64,000 bases of DNA from Methanoregula sp. PtaB.Bin085 (GCF_002067035.1 NZ_MVQB01000027.1:1-64000); one strand, 5' to 3'; positions 54,198-63,135 are shown, counted from the stretch's first letter. Program-made: numbers and translations. The notes: generated by a model not told the origin, from the sequence alone.

Positions 54198-55352
54198 CTA
54201 ATCCGGGTATACTATGGGAACGATAACCAGGAGATCGTAACCGTAACCGTCCTGCATCTTGCTCTCCTCAGTTACCAAAAAACCCCCGCACCCGTCGAAT
54301 ACCGAAGCATTGACCGTGAAAGTGGTCTCGTTAAGGCCGGCATTGCCTTTTGTTACCTTCGTTGTTCCGTTAATACCAGCCCGTTCGCCGAAAGCCGGCA
54401 TATCTGCCGCAGCGATCGGGCGGATCTCCCATGACACATCATTGCCAACGGAGAGATTGGTCGTGCCTCTGAAAGTACAGGTCTCGGCAGGATGGAAAAG
54501 ATGATATGACTCTGTCAGTTCCATCTCCGGGCAGGGACTGATCCCGATGAAGTACGGGCTCGCGGGAATTGAACTGACTTTGAAACCTGTCCTGGCGGAA
54601 ACGGGTTTCCGCCCGGGATGGTGATCCTCGGATACAATATATTTGTCGTATTCAACCTTGGGGAAGAGCGCTGTATCGATGTCGATTGCAGTGGTATTCG
54701 TGCCATCGCTGCCTTTCTTAATCGTCATATTTCCTTTCATTATGGTTGTACCGTTAATTATGGAAGAGACCTCAAACTCAAGGTTGTCACCGGCAGGAAA
54801 GATGGTTGTACCGTGAACCGTAAACCTGTCCCCGTATTGTTTGTCCGCGATGGGATCCAGATTGATATCGTCATGCTTTTTCTCAAGGGTAATCGAAAGG
54901 GTATCCCGGGTATCTCCCTTCACAGCCCGTTCAACAAGGATCAATGGAATCGTATCGTCCCCGGTACCATCAGGGTAATCATCCGGGACCAGTTCCGCAG
55001 GATCGATATAAACATGCGTGTAATTCCGGCCACCCTTCCCTCCTGTGACATGAATCCTTGTACCTGCAGCACTGGCATTTTTGAACGTGAATTCAGCGGA
55101 CGGCGACTCGATCTCACAGAGTACTTCCGTTCCGGCCGGGAGGTTGGTAAAACCGGTTACCGAGAATCTTTCCCTGACATCTCTGCTGCCGATATGGCTG
55201 ATTTTAATCCAGGATGCACTGTTGTTGGTTTGCAGGGGGGTTTCTTTCGGAGTTTCTGAAGTGGTTGCGGAATCCACCGTGCATCCCGCCGCGAGAAGCA
55301 CTGCTGTAGTGAGCAGGAGGAGAATGGCCGGGATTTTGTATAGCGGGTGCAT
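54198..55352 (-). CDS. Lipoprotein with three Ig-like repeats (DUF3821-like)
   Basis: 384 aa. Lipobox LAAGC after the signal peptide. Three related domains each start with a similar strand pair: RFSVTGFTNLPAGTEVLCEI, RFTVHGTTIFPAGDNLEFEV, TCTFRGTTNLSVGNDVSWEI. This repeat is common in surface proteins of Methanomicrobiales, where it is grouped with DUF3821. Likely a surface-layer-associated or adhesive protein. First gene of the three-gene unit. Confidence 0.75.
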   Translation of the reverse strand: MHPLYKIPAILLLLTTAVLLAAGCTVDSATTSETPKETPLQTNNSASWIKISHIGSRDVRERFSVTGFTNLPAGTEVLCEIESPSAEFTFKNASAAGTRIHVTGGKGGRNYTHVYIDPAELVPDDYPDGTGDDTIPLILVERAVKGDTRDTLSITLEKKHDDINLDPIADKQYGDRFTVHGTTIFPAGDNLEFEVSSIINGTTIMKGNMTIKKGSDGTNTTAIDIDTALFPKVEYDKYIVSEDHHPGRKPVSARTGFKVSSIPASPYFIGISPCPEMELTESYHLFHPAETCTFRGTTNLSVGNDVSWEIRPIAAADMPAFGERAGINGTTKVTKGNAGLNETTFTVNASVFDGCGGFLVTEESKMQDGYGYDLLVIVPIVYPD

Positions 55353-55762
55353 GACAAGTCAATGGAAGGTGAACCTGATAAAATGGCAACAGCATCCCTT
55401 AAATATATTATGAAATATTTTTGCCTCCATGTCCCGCACGCTCGCCCATACCGGTTCCGGATTGTTGTAACAAGGGGGTCGAATTAATTTTTCTGATGTC
55501 CCGGAAGATGTCTCCATGAAGAATCAGTCGCTGAATTCCGGTCATACCAGTCCCGCGACCGGGAAAACCAGAAAAAAATAAATTCGACCCCCTCATCCCG
55601 CCCGCTGGATTTCAGCAAAAACGACCGATTTTCACGACAGCAGACACTATCTGGTATCAATCATGATGGGCAGGGGGGGTCGAATTAATTAAAATGTACC
55701 GGCACGATTGTGGCCGGAAAATAGATGGACTGATCCAGCACGTGGGACTGGCAGGCAGAAGG
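55353..55762. other. Non-coding gap around the inverted-repeat element
   Basis: Apart from the 119-bp element and the extra end copy, the gap contains AT-rich sequence before 55430 that could hold the promoter of the lipoprotein unit (reverse-strand TAATATATTTAAGG near 55400-55413). No gene is supported. Confidence 0.4.
55474..55592. repeat. MITE-like element with terminal inverted repeats
   Basis: 119 bp. The left end GGGGGTCGAATTAATTTTTC and the right end (reverse strand GGGGGTCGAATTTATTTTTT) match over about 22-24 bp. A third copy of the end, GGGGGTCGAATTAATT, lies at 55675-55690 in the same direction as the left end. The inner 70 bp have no gene. It may be a non-autonomous mobile element or a REP-type palindrome; no transposase is in the window. 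Confidence 0.65.
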
Positions 55763-56608
55763 CTATCCCAGCTCGAACGTTGTCACGCCAAAGATCTCCT
55801 CAAGCGGGAGCGGCACGGGATCGCGGGTGGAGTAGAGCCGGGCGGTGTGGAAGACCGGGACCATCTGCCGTTCCTCAACAAGCGCGACAGCAGCCCTGTT
55901 CGGCACCGGGATATCGAGGAAGAACGGCTCGGCAGGGATCTGTGCGATGAGCCCGTCAAGGATCAGGTCTGCTGTTTCCCGGTTCTTCGCAAAGAGCGGC
56001 CCGATCTTGTATCCCCGGTGGCAGGTCCGCCGGACACCGTAGCCGAGGATCTTCCCGCTATCATCCAGACGGGCAATCCCGAAATGGTCCTTATGGCCGA
56101 TCCAGAACCGCAGGAAACTCTCACGCTTCGCAGGGAAATGCGCTGTATCGTACGAGAGCAGATCGTCAAAGTTCACTTTCTGCACAGGCGTAAGGCCTTT
56201 CGGCATCAGGCCTCCGCCCCTCCCCTCATACCGGGCATTGTTGTAGTGGAAGAAGAGCCCGCCGTCCTTTTCGTATTTCGGCACCATTGCAACAACCCCG
56301 TCGCCGCCTACGATACGGGACCCGGCATGGCGCATGGCGTGGCGATAGAGCTGCATCCCGATCCCCTTCCCCCGGTACTCCGGTTTCACGATATACAGGC
56401 CGGCGAACGCGAACCGGTCGTCGTAGTTGAGCACGGAGACGGACCCGGCCATCCTGCCGTCAATCTCGGCGCAGAAGAATCCCCCGGGGTCCTCCAGCCA
56501 GAAGCACTCCGCATCCGCAAGGCCGGGGTTCCACCCTTCCGCAACCGCCCATTCCACCGCGACCGGGAGCTCTTCCTTCCTCATATTTCGGATCTGTATC
56601 TTCGCCAT
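55763..56608 (-). CDS. GNAT acetyltransferase, two-domain
   Basis: 281 aa from ATG 56608 (MAKIQIRNMRKEELPVAVEW); 23 upstream codons are open but unlikely. The N-terminal GNAT domain has DRFAFAGLYIVKPEYRGKGIGMQLYRHAM (acetyl-CoA loop RGKGIG). The C-terminal domain (about 145-281), with RESFLRFWI, ILGYGVRRTCHRGYKIGPLFA and PNRAAVALVEERQMVPVF, is of the kind found in YitH-like GNATs, which often ends in a conserved ligand fold. Substrate unknown. Next to the kinase gene on the same strand. Confidence 0.9.
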   Translation of the reverse strand: MAKIQIRNMRKEELPVAVEWAVAEGWNPGLADAECFWLEDPGGFFCAEIDGRMAGSVSVLNYDDRFAFAGLYIVKPEYRGKGIGMQLYRHAMRHAGSRIVGGDGVVAMVPKYEKDGGLFFHYNNARYEGRGGGLMPKGLTPVQKVNFDDLLSYDTAHFPAKRESFLRFWIGHKDHFGIARLDDSGKILGYGVRRTCHRGYKIGPLFAKNRETADLILDGLIAQIPAEPFFLDIPVPNRAAVALVEERQMVPVFHTARLYSTRDPVPLPLEEIFGVTTFELG

Positions 56609-56756
56609 AGAGTACAACCGTGGACGGGATATTGGGCAGGAAACTACATACAGGTGACGGTCCGGTGGTATCTGCAACCGTTCCGGTACTTACGCAGGCA
56701 ACGGCCGGGAACGATCTCCCGTGAAGGTGGCAGGGAGAGATGAGGAGCCCGGCCGG

Positions 56757-58802
56757 TCACTTCCCGGCAAAACGGTACGACCCCTTCGGGACCCGGATCT
56801 CGAACCGTGCCCCTTTACCCGGGACCCCGGTCTCGGCGATCGTCATGCCGGTAACGGAGAGGATCTCGCGGGACAAAAACAGGCTTCCCGAAGCTCCCGA
56901 ACCGATACCCTTCTCGAAGATGGTCTCCTTCCGGTCATCCGCGATCCCCGGGCCATCGTCTTCGATGAAGATCACTGCCTCGTCACCAGTAACGGAAAAT
57001 CCGGCACGGACGACCGTTGCCCCCTTCGCGTGGACGATGGCATTCTCGATGAGGGTGATGAACACACGCTCGAGAAGCGAATCGGCATACACAGTCAAGC
57101 CTTCCAGCCTGAAATCCCGTTTCAGGGAACCGAGGTCGAGATGGGAGATGGCAAAGAGCATCACCTCCATGACATTCTGCCAGCGCGGCGGGCTCATCCC
57201 CATCTCGTTGTACTGCCGGGCAAAATGCAGCGATTGCTGGATCTCGCGGACAACGGCTTCTTCCTTCTCGAGAAAGCTTTTCAGCTGGGGATCGGCAAGC
57301 CTGCCTTTTAAGAGTTCCAGGTATCCTGTCTGGACAAACACCTTGTTCTGGATATCCGAAAAGATGACCGTGTTGAGGAGCGCGATCTTCTTGGTCAGTC
57401 TCTGGAGTGCGTTCTCGAGGCGCTTGCGTTCGCTGATATCGAAGGCCAGAAGACCGAGCTGGGCCACTTCGCCATCGTCCCCGAGGACAGGATAGTAGGA
57501 CACGAGGTACGTCCTGCCCCCCTTCTCGCTCTCGAAATGGATGGTTTCTTTTGTCCGGATCGCCTCCTGGACGAAGCGGTTGTACGTATCGATATCTTCT
57601 CCTGATATGAGCGACGGGTAATCGGCCCCGGTCATCTCCCCAACCGTTTTACCAAAGAATCCTGCAAACGCCGGGTTCACGAGGAGGATCGTTCCCGTCC
57701 GCGAGAACAGGGCTGCCGGGCCGGGCATGGCATTGACAAAAACCCGCAGCTGCTCCTCCCGCATCAGCAGGTCCCTGCGGGATGTGATAATCGTCTTTTC
57801 GAGCTCGGCCAGTTCGTCGTTACCGGAGAGGACCGGTTCGAGAACTGCTGCGGGGCCCTGACCGAGCGAACGCACATGGTCCGTCAGCCGTCCCATGCGC
57901 TGGAGAACGGTCCGATCCATGACAATGACGACGATAAGCCCGGTCAGGATTGCCCAGAGGGCGAGAAGGGCAAGGTACGTGACGATATTCGCGTACCCGG
58001 TCCGGTACAGCTGCCGTTCCTTGGTAACGCTGATTACGATATCCCGCCCGGCGAGATCCCTGATCGTGCCAAAGCCGGTGATCCAGCTCTCGTTATCGGG
58101 AACAATGATAAATTCCTCTTTTCCCGGCAGGCGGTCAAGACCGGAAGGGAGGCTGGTTTCAGTGCGCCCCGGGGTCGGCGGGTAAAGGACCATCCTGAAG
58201 CCGGTCAACTCGTTGATCCGCCGGAGGGAATCGTATTCCAGATACCTGCCCATGACAAGTGTCCCGTGGACCGGCCCGGTCCTGTCCGAATGAAGGATTG
58301 GCACGGAGGCAACCATCATGGGTCCGTCGGGAGTAAGCAGAAGACCTGCTATCCCAGGACTGTCTTCGGGGGGCCGGGAAAGCCGGGTATTACCCGTTAC
58401 GAGGTTTTCAAGATCTGCCGGAACCGATCCGTTTGCCCGATAGCCCTGAGACAATACCTGCCCGTAGATCGGAATTCCCTTTTCATCAAGGATCATGAAC
58501 AGGTTCAGGTGGATCGTTGCCAGAGCGTCCGGCTGCGTGTTGCTCTCGATGAATTCCGGGTTCCGGTCGGCTGCGAACCGGTACATATCGTCCCACCATG
58601 CCCAGTCCTGGGCAGTACTCAGCAGCGCACCAGACTCCTGCGCAAGGGCAGAGCGGCTCTGGTTCATGGAGTCGCCCATGTCCTGCTCCTCGATGCGGTC
58701 GAGCCCCGAGAGGGTCACCGAGAGCGAGACGACCGCTATGATGATGAAGAAGACAAAGAATGTCAGGCCAAGGATGAGGAGCGAGCGGTTTCTCAGGTTC
58801 AA
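56757..58802 (-). CDS. CHASE4-PAS sensor kinase lacking the phospho-acceptor histidine
   Basis: 681 aa from TTG 58802, preceded by GGGGAGG. Helix 1 (about 8-31), an extracellular CHASE4-like domain (about 40-255; DWAWWDDMYRFAADR), helix 2 (about 278-300), a linker, a PAS domain (about 355-470; RTGTILLVNPAFAGFFG), a dimerisation helix and HATPase. The helix reads VIFSDIQNKVFVQTGYLELL, where the paralogue at 20304 has VTRHDILNQMTAIVGYNELL: Ser482 stands in the place of His. The ATPase boxes IENAIVHA, IEDDGPGIADD and GSGASGSLFLSRE remain. Confidence 0.9.
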   Translation of the reverse strand: MNLRNRSLLILGLTFFVFFIIIAVVSLSVTLSGLDRIEEQDMGDSMNQSRSALAQESGALLSTAQDWAWWDDMYRFAADRNPEFIESNTQPDALATIHLNLFMILDEKGIPIYGQVLSQGYRANGSVPADLENLVTGNTRLSRPPEDSPGIAGLLLTPDGPMMVASVPILHSDRTGPVHGTLVMGRYLEYDSLRRINELTGFRMVLYPPTPGRTETSLPSGLDRLPGKEEFIIVPDNESWITGFGTIRDLAGRDIVISVTKERQLYRTGYANIVTYLALLALWAILTGLIVVIVMDRTVLQRMGRLTDHVRSLGQGPAAVLEPVLSGNDELAELEKTIITSRRDLLMREEQLRVFVNAMPGPAALFSRTGTILLVNPAFAGFFGKTVGEMTGADYPSLISGEDIDTYNRFVQEAIRTKETIHFESEKGGRTYLVSYYPVLGDDGEVAQLGLLAFDISERKRLENALQRLTKKIALLNTVIFSDIQNKVFVQTGYLELLKGRLADPQLKSFLEKEEAVVREIQQSLHFARQYNEMGMSPPRWQNVMEVMLFAISHLDLGSLKRDFRLEGLTVYADSLLERVFITLIENAIVHAKGATVVRAGFSVTGDEAVIFIEDDGPGIADDRKETIFEKGIGSGASGSLFLSREILSVTGMTIAETGVPGKGARFEIRVPKGSYRFAGK

Positions 58803-58815
58803 TGGCGCCTCCCCG

Positions 58816-58832
58816 CGATAATCCCGTTATCG
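58816..58832. promoter_or_regulatory. Inverted repeat before the kinase start
   Basis: CGATAA-TCCCG-TTATCG begins 14 nt upstream of the TTG start of the kinase. It is likely in the mRNA leader or near the promoter and could be an operator. Confidence 0.35.
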
Positions 58833-59150
58833 GTGTAAGAAGTAATTAACAGAACCCCTAGAAAAAGGATCCGGTGATGTCATCGGGATTCCTGGCGGTG
58901 TATGGCCGGTTGCGGTATACTTCACGCCGGATATACCGAATCCCCTGGAGATGAAAAACCGGCGCCGGAAAATCATGAAGCGTATGGCGTTGTTCCGGAT
59001 CGCGGGTTCCATGCTGACCCCGAAAACCGGCAGGATGTCTGCCTGCGCCATGGCGCCGTTCCATCGGTTTTTCGCCACGATACGCATTACGCGTTGCACA
59101 CACGAACACACGACCCGGGCAGCGTGACTGATCGGGGATGAACGGGACGC
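58833..59150. other. Non-coding gap
   Basis: This is the gap between the kinase promoter region and the end of the CBS operon. Two overlapping frames on the reverse strand of about 85-95 codons have poor composition and no motif. Nothing else is seen except the T tract at its right end. Confidence 0.4.
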
Positions 59151-59157
59151 AAAAAAA
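59151..59157 (-). terminator. Oligo-T terminator of the CBS operon
   Basis: Seven A on the + strand (seven T on the coding strand) lie 4 nt after the stop of the last CBS gene. Confidence 0.5.
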
Positions 59158-59161
59158 GTGA

Positions 59162-59938
59162 TCAGAGTGCCTTTACCAGCGATGCGCGGGTGACGATCCC
59201 GGCAAGTTTCCCCTTGTCCATGACCGGCACTGAGCTGATGTTCTTTTTGAGCATCAGGGCTACGATATCGGACACCTTAGCCGTCCGTTCCACAGAGACG
59301 AGCGGGGAACTCATGATATCCTTGACGAGCAGGTTCCGGATCCGGTGGTCCTGGTGGTTTCCTTCCACCGACTCGCGGAACTTCCGCAGCGCGATCGCCA
59401 CGTCCGTTTCCGTTACGATCCCGGTATACTTTTCTTTCTCCGACACGATGAACCGGGTGATGTTGTCGTCAAGCATCCGGCGTCGGAGGTGGACCACGCG
59501 CTCCTCTGCCTCGATGGTGACCGCCTTTTCGAGGGCCCCATTGATCCCGCCCTCGGGCTGGAACTTCTTCAGCAGATCGCCGGCGCCGACCTGGCCGATC
59601 AGCTTATGGTCGGCATCGTAGACCACGACCAGCTTATACTGCTGGAGCAGCGGGATGAGCACGTTGATACTCTCGTCAGGGTACACGCTCGTGAACTCCT
59701 CCTCGACCACGCTCGCCACGTGGATGGCCGTGGGTGCGATGGTGGAATTCTGTTTGCTGCCCAGTTTCTCTGCTATTGCCTTGCGGGACACGGTCCCGAC
59801 AACGGAATTGTTATTGACCGCGATGAGCGGATCGATGCCCTCATCGAGCATCTTGTCGAGCGCTTCGGTGATTTTTGCCGATTTTGCGATTGTTGCGGGC
59901 TTTGCCATTACGTCTCGGATAAAAACTTCTTTTGTCAT
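59162..59938 (-). CDS. CBS-domain protein, four CBS motifs
   Basis: 258 aa, soluble, made only of two CBS pairs. Motif ends are MAKPATIAKSAKITEALDKM, VYPDESINVLIPLLQQY, TIEAEERVVHLRRRM and VSVERTAKVSDIVALMLKK, each followed by a GxVxxxxL-type strand (VGTVSRKAI, IGQVGAGDLL, TGIVTETDV, AGIVTRASL). CBS pairs bind adenosyl ligands such as AMP, ATP or SAM and pass the signal to partners. It is the last gene of the five-gene CBS operon, with an ATGA overlap to the previous gene. Confidence 0.93.
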   Translation of the reverse strand: MTKEVFIRDVMAKPATIAKSAKITEALDKMLDEGIDPLIAVNNNSVVGTVSRKAIAEKLGSKQNSTIAPTAIHVASVVEEEFTSVYPDESINVLIPLLQQYKLVVVYDADHKLIGQVGAGDLLKKFQPEGGINGALEKAVTIEAEERVVHLRRRMLDDNITRFIVSEKEKYTGIVTETDVAIALRKFRESVEGNHQDHRIRNLLVKDIMSSPLVSVERTAKVSDIVALMLKKNISSVPVMDKGKLAGIVTRASLVKAL

Positions 59939-60780
59939 TTCGCCACTTCCTTTATGATATCATCGCGTTTTATGATTCCGGTTACTGTGCCGTTCTCCAC
60001 GACAACAAGGCTGTTGACATGGTGTTTCTGCATCGTTTCAAGGGCCTGCGGGACCGGAGTCCCCGGGGAAACCGTGAGGACAGGGCTCGTCATCACGTCC
60101 CCGGCAGTCACGGATGCAACTGCCATGAGAGCGGGACCCGGCCCCCGTTCTGCCGTTTCGCGCCGTTTTATGGTCACGTCTTTTCCCATCACACCCGACA
60201 TCTTCGGTTCATCGTTGTAAAATGCAAGGTTGGTCTCGGAGATGATGCCGGCAGGTGTGCCGTCATCATCGAGCACGAGCACCTTGTCGTTGCGTTCCCG
60301 CATGACGGATATCACCCGGTTGATCGAGTGGTACCGGCTCACGGTGGGTACATCCTCCATCACGTCACCGACCGGCCGGGTTATCCGGCGGACGAGGACG
60401 GACTTCATCAGATCCGTCTTGGTGATGATACCGGTCACGACACCGGCATCAACCACCGGCACGCTGCTGAAGTTTTTTATCGTGAAGATCCGTGCGATCT
60501 CTTTGACCCCGGTATCGGGCTGGACCGTGACAGGATTCTCTGTCATGAGGGCTCCCACCGGGATCCGGTCGAGCGGGCGCCGGCGCCAGGCCGGCTCTCC
60601 TTTCTGCATGCGGTACGCGATATCCTTTTTCGTCAGGATCCCGACCAGCACGCCGTTCTCCATCACCGGGAGGCGGGAGATATGATGCCGGACCATCAGG
60701 TTGCGGGCATGGGCCACGGTCGCCTCAGGAGAAACGATATGAACCGGCGCGTTCATGATATCGCGGGCGTACATCGTCAT
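59935..60780 (-). CDS. CBS-domain protein, four CBS motifs
   Basis: 281 aa. Four motifs in series with ends at VSPEATVAHARNLMVRHH, VQPDTGVKEIARIFTIKN, VSRYHSINRVISVMRERN and VSPGTPVPQALETMQKHH, and basic stretches between the pairs (GEPAWRRRPLDR). No catalytic domain. It is coupled on both sides (ATGA at 60777-60780 and 59935-59938), which suggests fixed stoichiometry with its neighbours, perhaps a hetero-oligomeric sensor. Confidence 0.93.
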   Translation of the reverse strand: MTMYARDIMNAPVHIVSPEATVAHARNLMVRHHISRLPVMENGVLVGILTKKDIAYRMQKGEPAWRRRPLDRIPVGALMTENPVTVQPDTGVKEIARIFTIKNFSSVPVVDAGVVTGIITKTDLMKSVLVRRITRPVGDVMEDVPTVSRYHSINRVISVMRERNDKVLVLDDDGTPAGIISETNLAFYNDEPKMSGVMGKDVTIKRRETAERGPGPALMAVASVTAGDVMTSPVLTVSPGTPVPQALETMQKHHVNSLVVVENGTVTGIIKRDDIIKEVAK

Positions 60781-61721
60781 CCCTCCCGTGCAAATGCCCG
60801 CACAAGGTCGAACTCGGTAACGAGGCCGATCAGACGGGAGTCCTCGATCACGGGGAGCGCCCCGATGTTCTTTTTGAGCATCTCGCGGGCTGCCTCGTTG
60901 ATGCTCCGGCCGGGTGTTGTCGTGATGAGCGAGCCGGCGACCAGCGTGCGCACGGGGAGGCTGGTCACTTCCGCGATGTTGCCCGTGGTGAGGCGGGAGA
61001 ACACTTCCCTGCTCCCGAGATACCGCATGATATCGGTCGCCGTGATGATCCCGTAGAGCACGTCATCACTGACGACCGGCAGCCGCCGGAAGCGGTACGT
61101 GGTCATGTCCTTTGTCACCTTCGCTATCGGGCAGTCGGGCTCCGTGACGCGGAGGGCGGTTGTCATGACGTCCTCGACGGACAGCATGCTCCGCTCGGAC
61201 GCCAGCACCCTCAGCACGTCGCGCTCGGTCACGATCGCGGCAAGCGCCCCGTCGCGGCCGGTGATCGGGATCCCCCCGGTTTTTTTCCCGGTGATGATGC
61301 CGACCGCATCGCGGATACTGGCATCGTGCCCGAGGGTGACGGGTTTCTGGGTCATGATGGTCCGCACGTTCTCGTTCAGCGCCGCGATGAGGTTCCCGTT
61401 GTGCCGCACCTCAACGAGACGGTGCTTGTCGCCGCCCCCCATGAAGTTGATGATGTCTCCCGAGGTGACGATCCCCCTCAGCTTCTTCGTGCCGGGATCG
61501 GTGACAGGGAGGCGGCGGAACCCGCACTTCGTCATCTGTTCCACTGCGCCGATGATACTCTTTGAGGGGGGGATGGAGATAACGTCCGTTGTCGCGATCG
61601 CCATCACTTCGCCTTCCTGCTCTGCGATCCTGGACTTGAACTCGACCGGGCCCCGGTCGAGCTTGCCCTGCATTTTCAGGAGCCGGTCGCCGCCTTTGGC
61701 GATCCGGTCGTTCTGGTGCAT
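60777..61721 (-). CDS. CBS-domain protein with N-terminal extension
   Basis: 314 aa from ATG 61721, which has GGAGGGTG just upstream. Residues 1-40 are charged and helical (RIAKGGDRLLKMQGKLDRG, then VEFKSRIAEQEGEVM) and not CBS-like, a possible partner-binding segment. Four CBS motifs follow: IPPSKSIIGAVEQMTKCGF, LGHDASIRDAVGIITGKK, TEPDCPIAKVTKDMTTYR and TTTPGRSINEAAREMLKKN. Central gene of the operon; ends in an overlap with the next one. Confidence 0.92.
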   Translation of the reverse strand: MHQNDRIAKGGDRLLKMQGKLDRGPVEFKSRIAEQEGEVMAIATTDVISIPPSKSIIGAVEQMTKCGFRRLPVTDPGTKKLRGIVTSGDIINFMGGGDKHRLVEVRHNGNLIAALNENVRTIMTQKPVTLGHDASIRDAVGIITGKKTGGIPITGRDGALAAIVTERDVLRVLASERSMLSVEDVMTTALRVTEPDCPIAKVTKDMTTYRFRRLPVVSDDVLYGIITATDIMRYLGSREVFSRLTTGNIAEVTSLPVRTLVAGSLITTTPGRSINEAAREMLKKNIGALPVIEDSRLIGLVTEFDLVRAFAREG

Positions 61722-61723
61722 GA

Positions 61724-61792
61724 TCACCCTCCGACTGACTGTATCTGCCGGTGGCGTGACCCGGACGGGTCCGCACCGGTTTTTTCACCCAT
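61724..61792 (-). CDS. Possible 22-codon leader ORF
   Basis: In the 101-nt gap before the 61721 gene, an ATG at 61792 opens a frame (MGEKTGADPSGSRHRQIQSV, then GG) that stops at 61724, three bases before the next ATG. It could couple translation across the gap. Length and lack of a ribosome site make this weak. Confidence 0.2.
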   Translation of the reverse strand: MGEKTGADPSGSRHRQIQSVGG

Positions 61793-61822
61793 ACTCGTAA
61801 TCCTGTTCCTGAAGTGTTCCGC

Positions 61823-62572
61823 TCATCCCAGCGAGGCAAGGACGTCGTGCCGGTCGATGATCCCGACAAGGCGGTTGCCATCGAGAACCGGCAACCGGCT
61901 GACGTCATGTCTGACAAGCAGTTCCGCAGCAGCGCTGACCGGTTCCCCCGGTGCAATAGTCACCACGTCCGTGTTCATGATACTCTCGACCGGTGTCTTC
62001 GCATTTTCGGCGACAACAGACCGTACCCGCCGGGAACCGATCAGGTCGCGCCGCGATATGATCCCGGCGAGCCGCCGCTTCTTCATCACCGGGAACGCGG
62101 AGAAACCGCTCTCCACGATGCGGGCATAGACCTTCGCGATCCCGTCGTCCGGTTCCACGACCACCACGTCCCTGCTCATCCGTGTTTCGACCGTCCCGTG
62201 CAGCTCGTGCCGGGAGATGATGACCGGGAAGAGGTCCGCGAGGAGGACGCCTCCCGCAATCCGGGGTTCCGGGTCGACCACGGCAGCGCTGTCGGTGCGG
62301 TAGCTCCGCATCGCCCGTGCCGCCGCCTCGATGGGATCCGCCGGGTGTACCATCGGCGCCTCCTTCACGAACCCTTCAATCGTGATATTGGATTTCGTTG
62401 CGGTTACCCGCAGTCCGTCCGTGAGGTCGATGTACCCGAGCAGGTTTCTCTTTGCATCGGCAACATAGACCTCGCGGAAACGGTCATCCCTCAGGATCTG
62501 CCGTGCCTTGGTTATCGGGTCTCCGGGTTTCAGCACAGGGATCTCAAGGATGAAATCCTGTGCTGTCCTCAT
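61823..62572 (-). CDS. CBS-domain protein, four CBS motifs
   Basis: 249 aa from ATG 62572, which overlaps the previous stop (ATGA); an upstream GTG at 62596 is less likely. Four motifs: KPGDPITKARQILRDDRF, HPADPIEAAARAMRSYR, VEPDDGIAKVYARIVESG, IAPGEPVSAAAELLVRHDVS. No other domain. Ends in VGIIDRHDVLASLG. The second gene of the operon; the following gap is the only large one in the cluster. Confidence 0.93.
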   Translation of the reverse strand: MRTAQDFILEIPVLKPGDPITKARQILRDDRFREVYVADAKRNLLGYIDLTDGLRVTATKSNITIEGFVKEAPMVHPADPIEAAARAMRSYRTDSAAVVDPEPRIAGGVLLADLFPVIISRHELHGTVETRMSRDVVVVEPDDGIAKVYARIVESGFSAFPVMKKRRLAGIISRRDLIGSRRVRSVVAENAKTPVESIMNTDVVTIAPGEPVSAAAELLVRHDVSRLPVLDGNRLVGIIDRHDVLASLG

Positions 62573-63135
62573 GTGATGTGGTCCTCCTCGCGGCACCGCG
62601 GGCAGAGCAGGACACCGTCCACCCGCTTGAGATCATCAGACATCTGGCTGCAGCGGCCGCACATCCCCGGGTCAACCGTCTCCTCGCGGTTGATCTCGAT
62701 GAGGTCCATGAGCAGATCGTTCAGCTCATTGGACACGGCAAGGAGATCCCTGACGGTCACGATACCGATGACCTTGCTATGCCCGTCAATAATCGGAAGT
62801 CTCCGTACCTTGTGCCTGATCATCATCCTGGCGGCATCGCCTACAGTCTTATCCGCACTCACCGTAATGAGTGGCGTACTCATGATATCGTTTACGTGCA
62901 CTGTGCTTGGCTTGAGATCCTTTGCAACGACCTTGCAGGCAATGTCCTCCTCGGTCACGATGCCGATGGGCTTGTTGTGGTCGAGGATGATGACGCTGCC
63001 GACCGCATCGTGGCACATCGACTTGGCGGCCTTTGCAACCGTTGCTTCGATGCCGATCGTGGTCAGCCTGCGTTTCATGACCTCCCGCAGGGGGACACGG
63101 GTCTCAAACCGGATCGCGTCCTGTGTCTTTTTCAT
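62569..63135 (-). CDS. CBS pair fused to a C-terminal zinc ribbon
   Basis: 188 aa. One CBS pair (residues about 15-140: TTIGIEATVAKAAKSMC with VGSVIILDHNKPIGIVTEEDI, and ITVSADKTVGDAARMMIRHK), a helix, then a zinc ribbon with CGRC (about 160-163) and CPRC (about 179-182). CBS-plus-ribbon proteins are known in methanogens. A perfect AGGAGGTGA precedes the ATG by 4 nt. First gene of the operon, and the only one with a possible nucleic-acid-binding part. Confidence 0.93.
   Translation of the reverse strand: MKKTQDAIRFETRVPLREVMKRRLTTIGIEATVAKAAKSMCHDAVGSVIILDHNKPIGIVTEEDIACKVVAKDLKPSTVHVNDIMSTPLITVSADKTVGDAARMMIRHKVRRLPIIDGHSKVIGIVTVRDLLAVSNELNDLLMDLIEINREETVDPGMCGRCSQMSDDLKRVDGVLLCPRCREEDHIT

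Noticed and set aside
55408-55596. 62-codon frame inside the inverted-repeat element
   Set aside because: It runs through the terminal repeats and has no transposase motif.
58827-59111. Two overlapping frames of 83-94 codons on the - strand
   Set aside because: Basic, aromatic-poor composition and no motif; they lie in the gap after the CBS operon.
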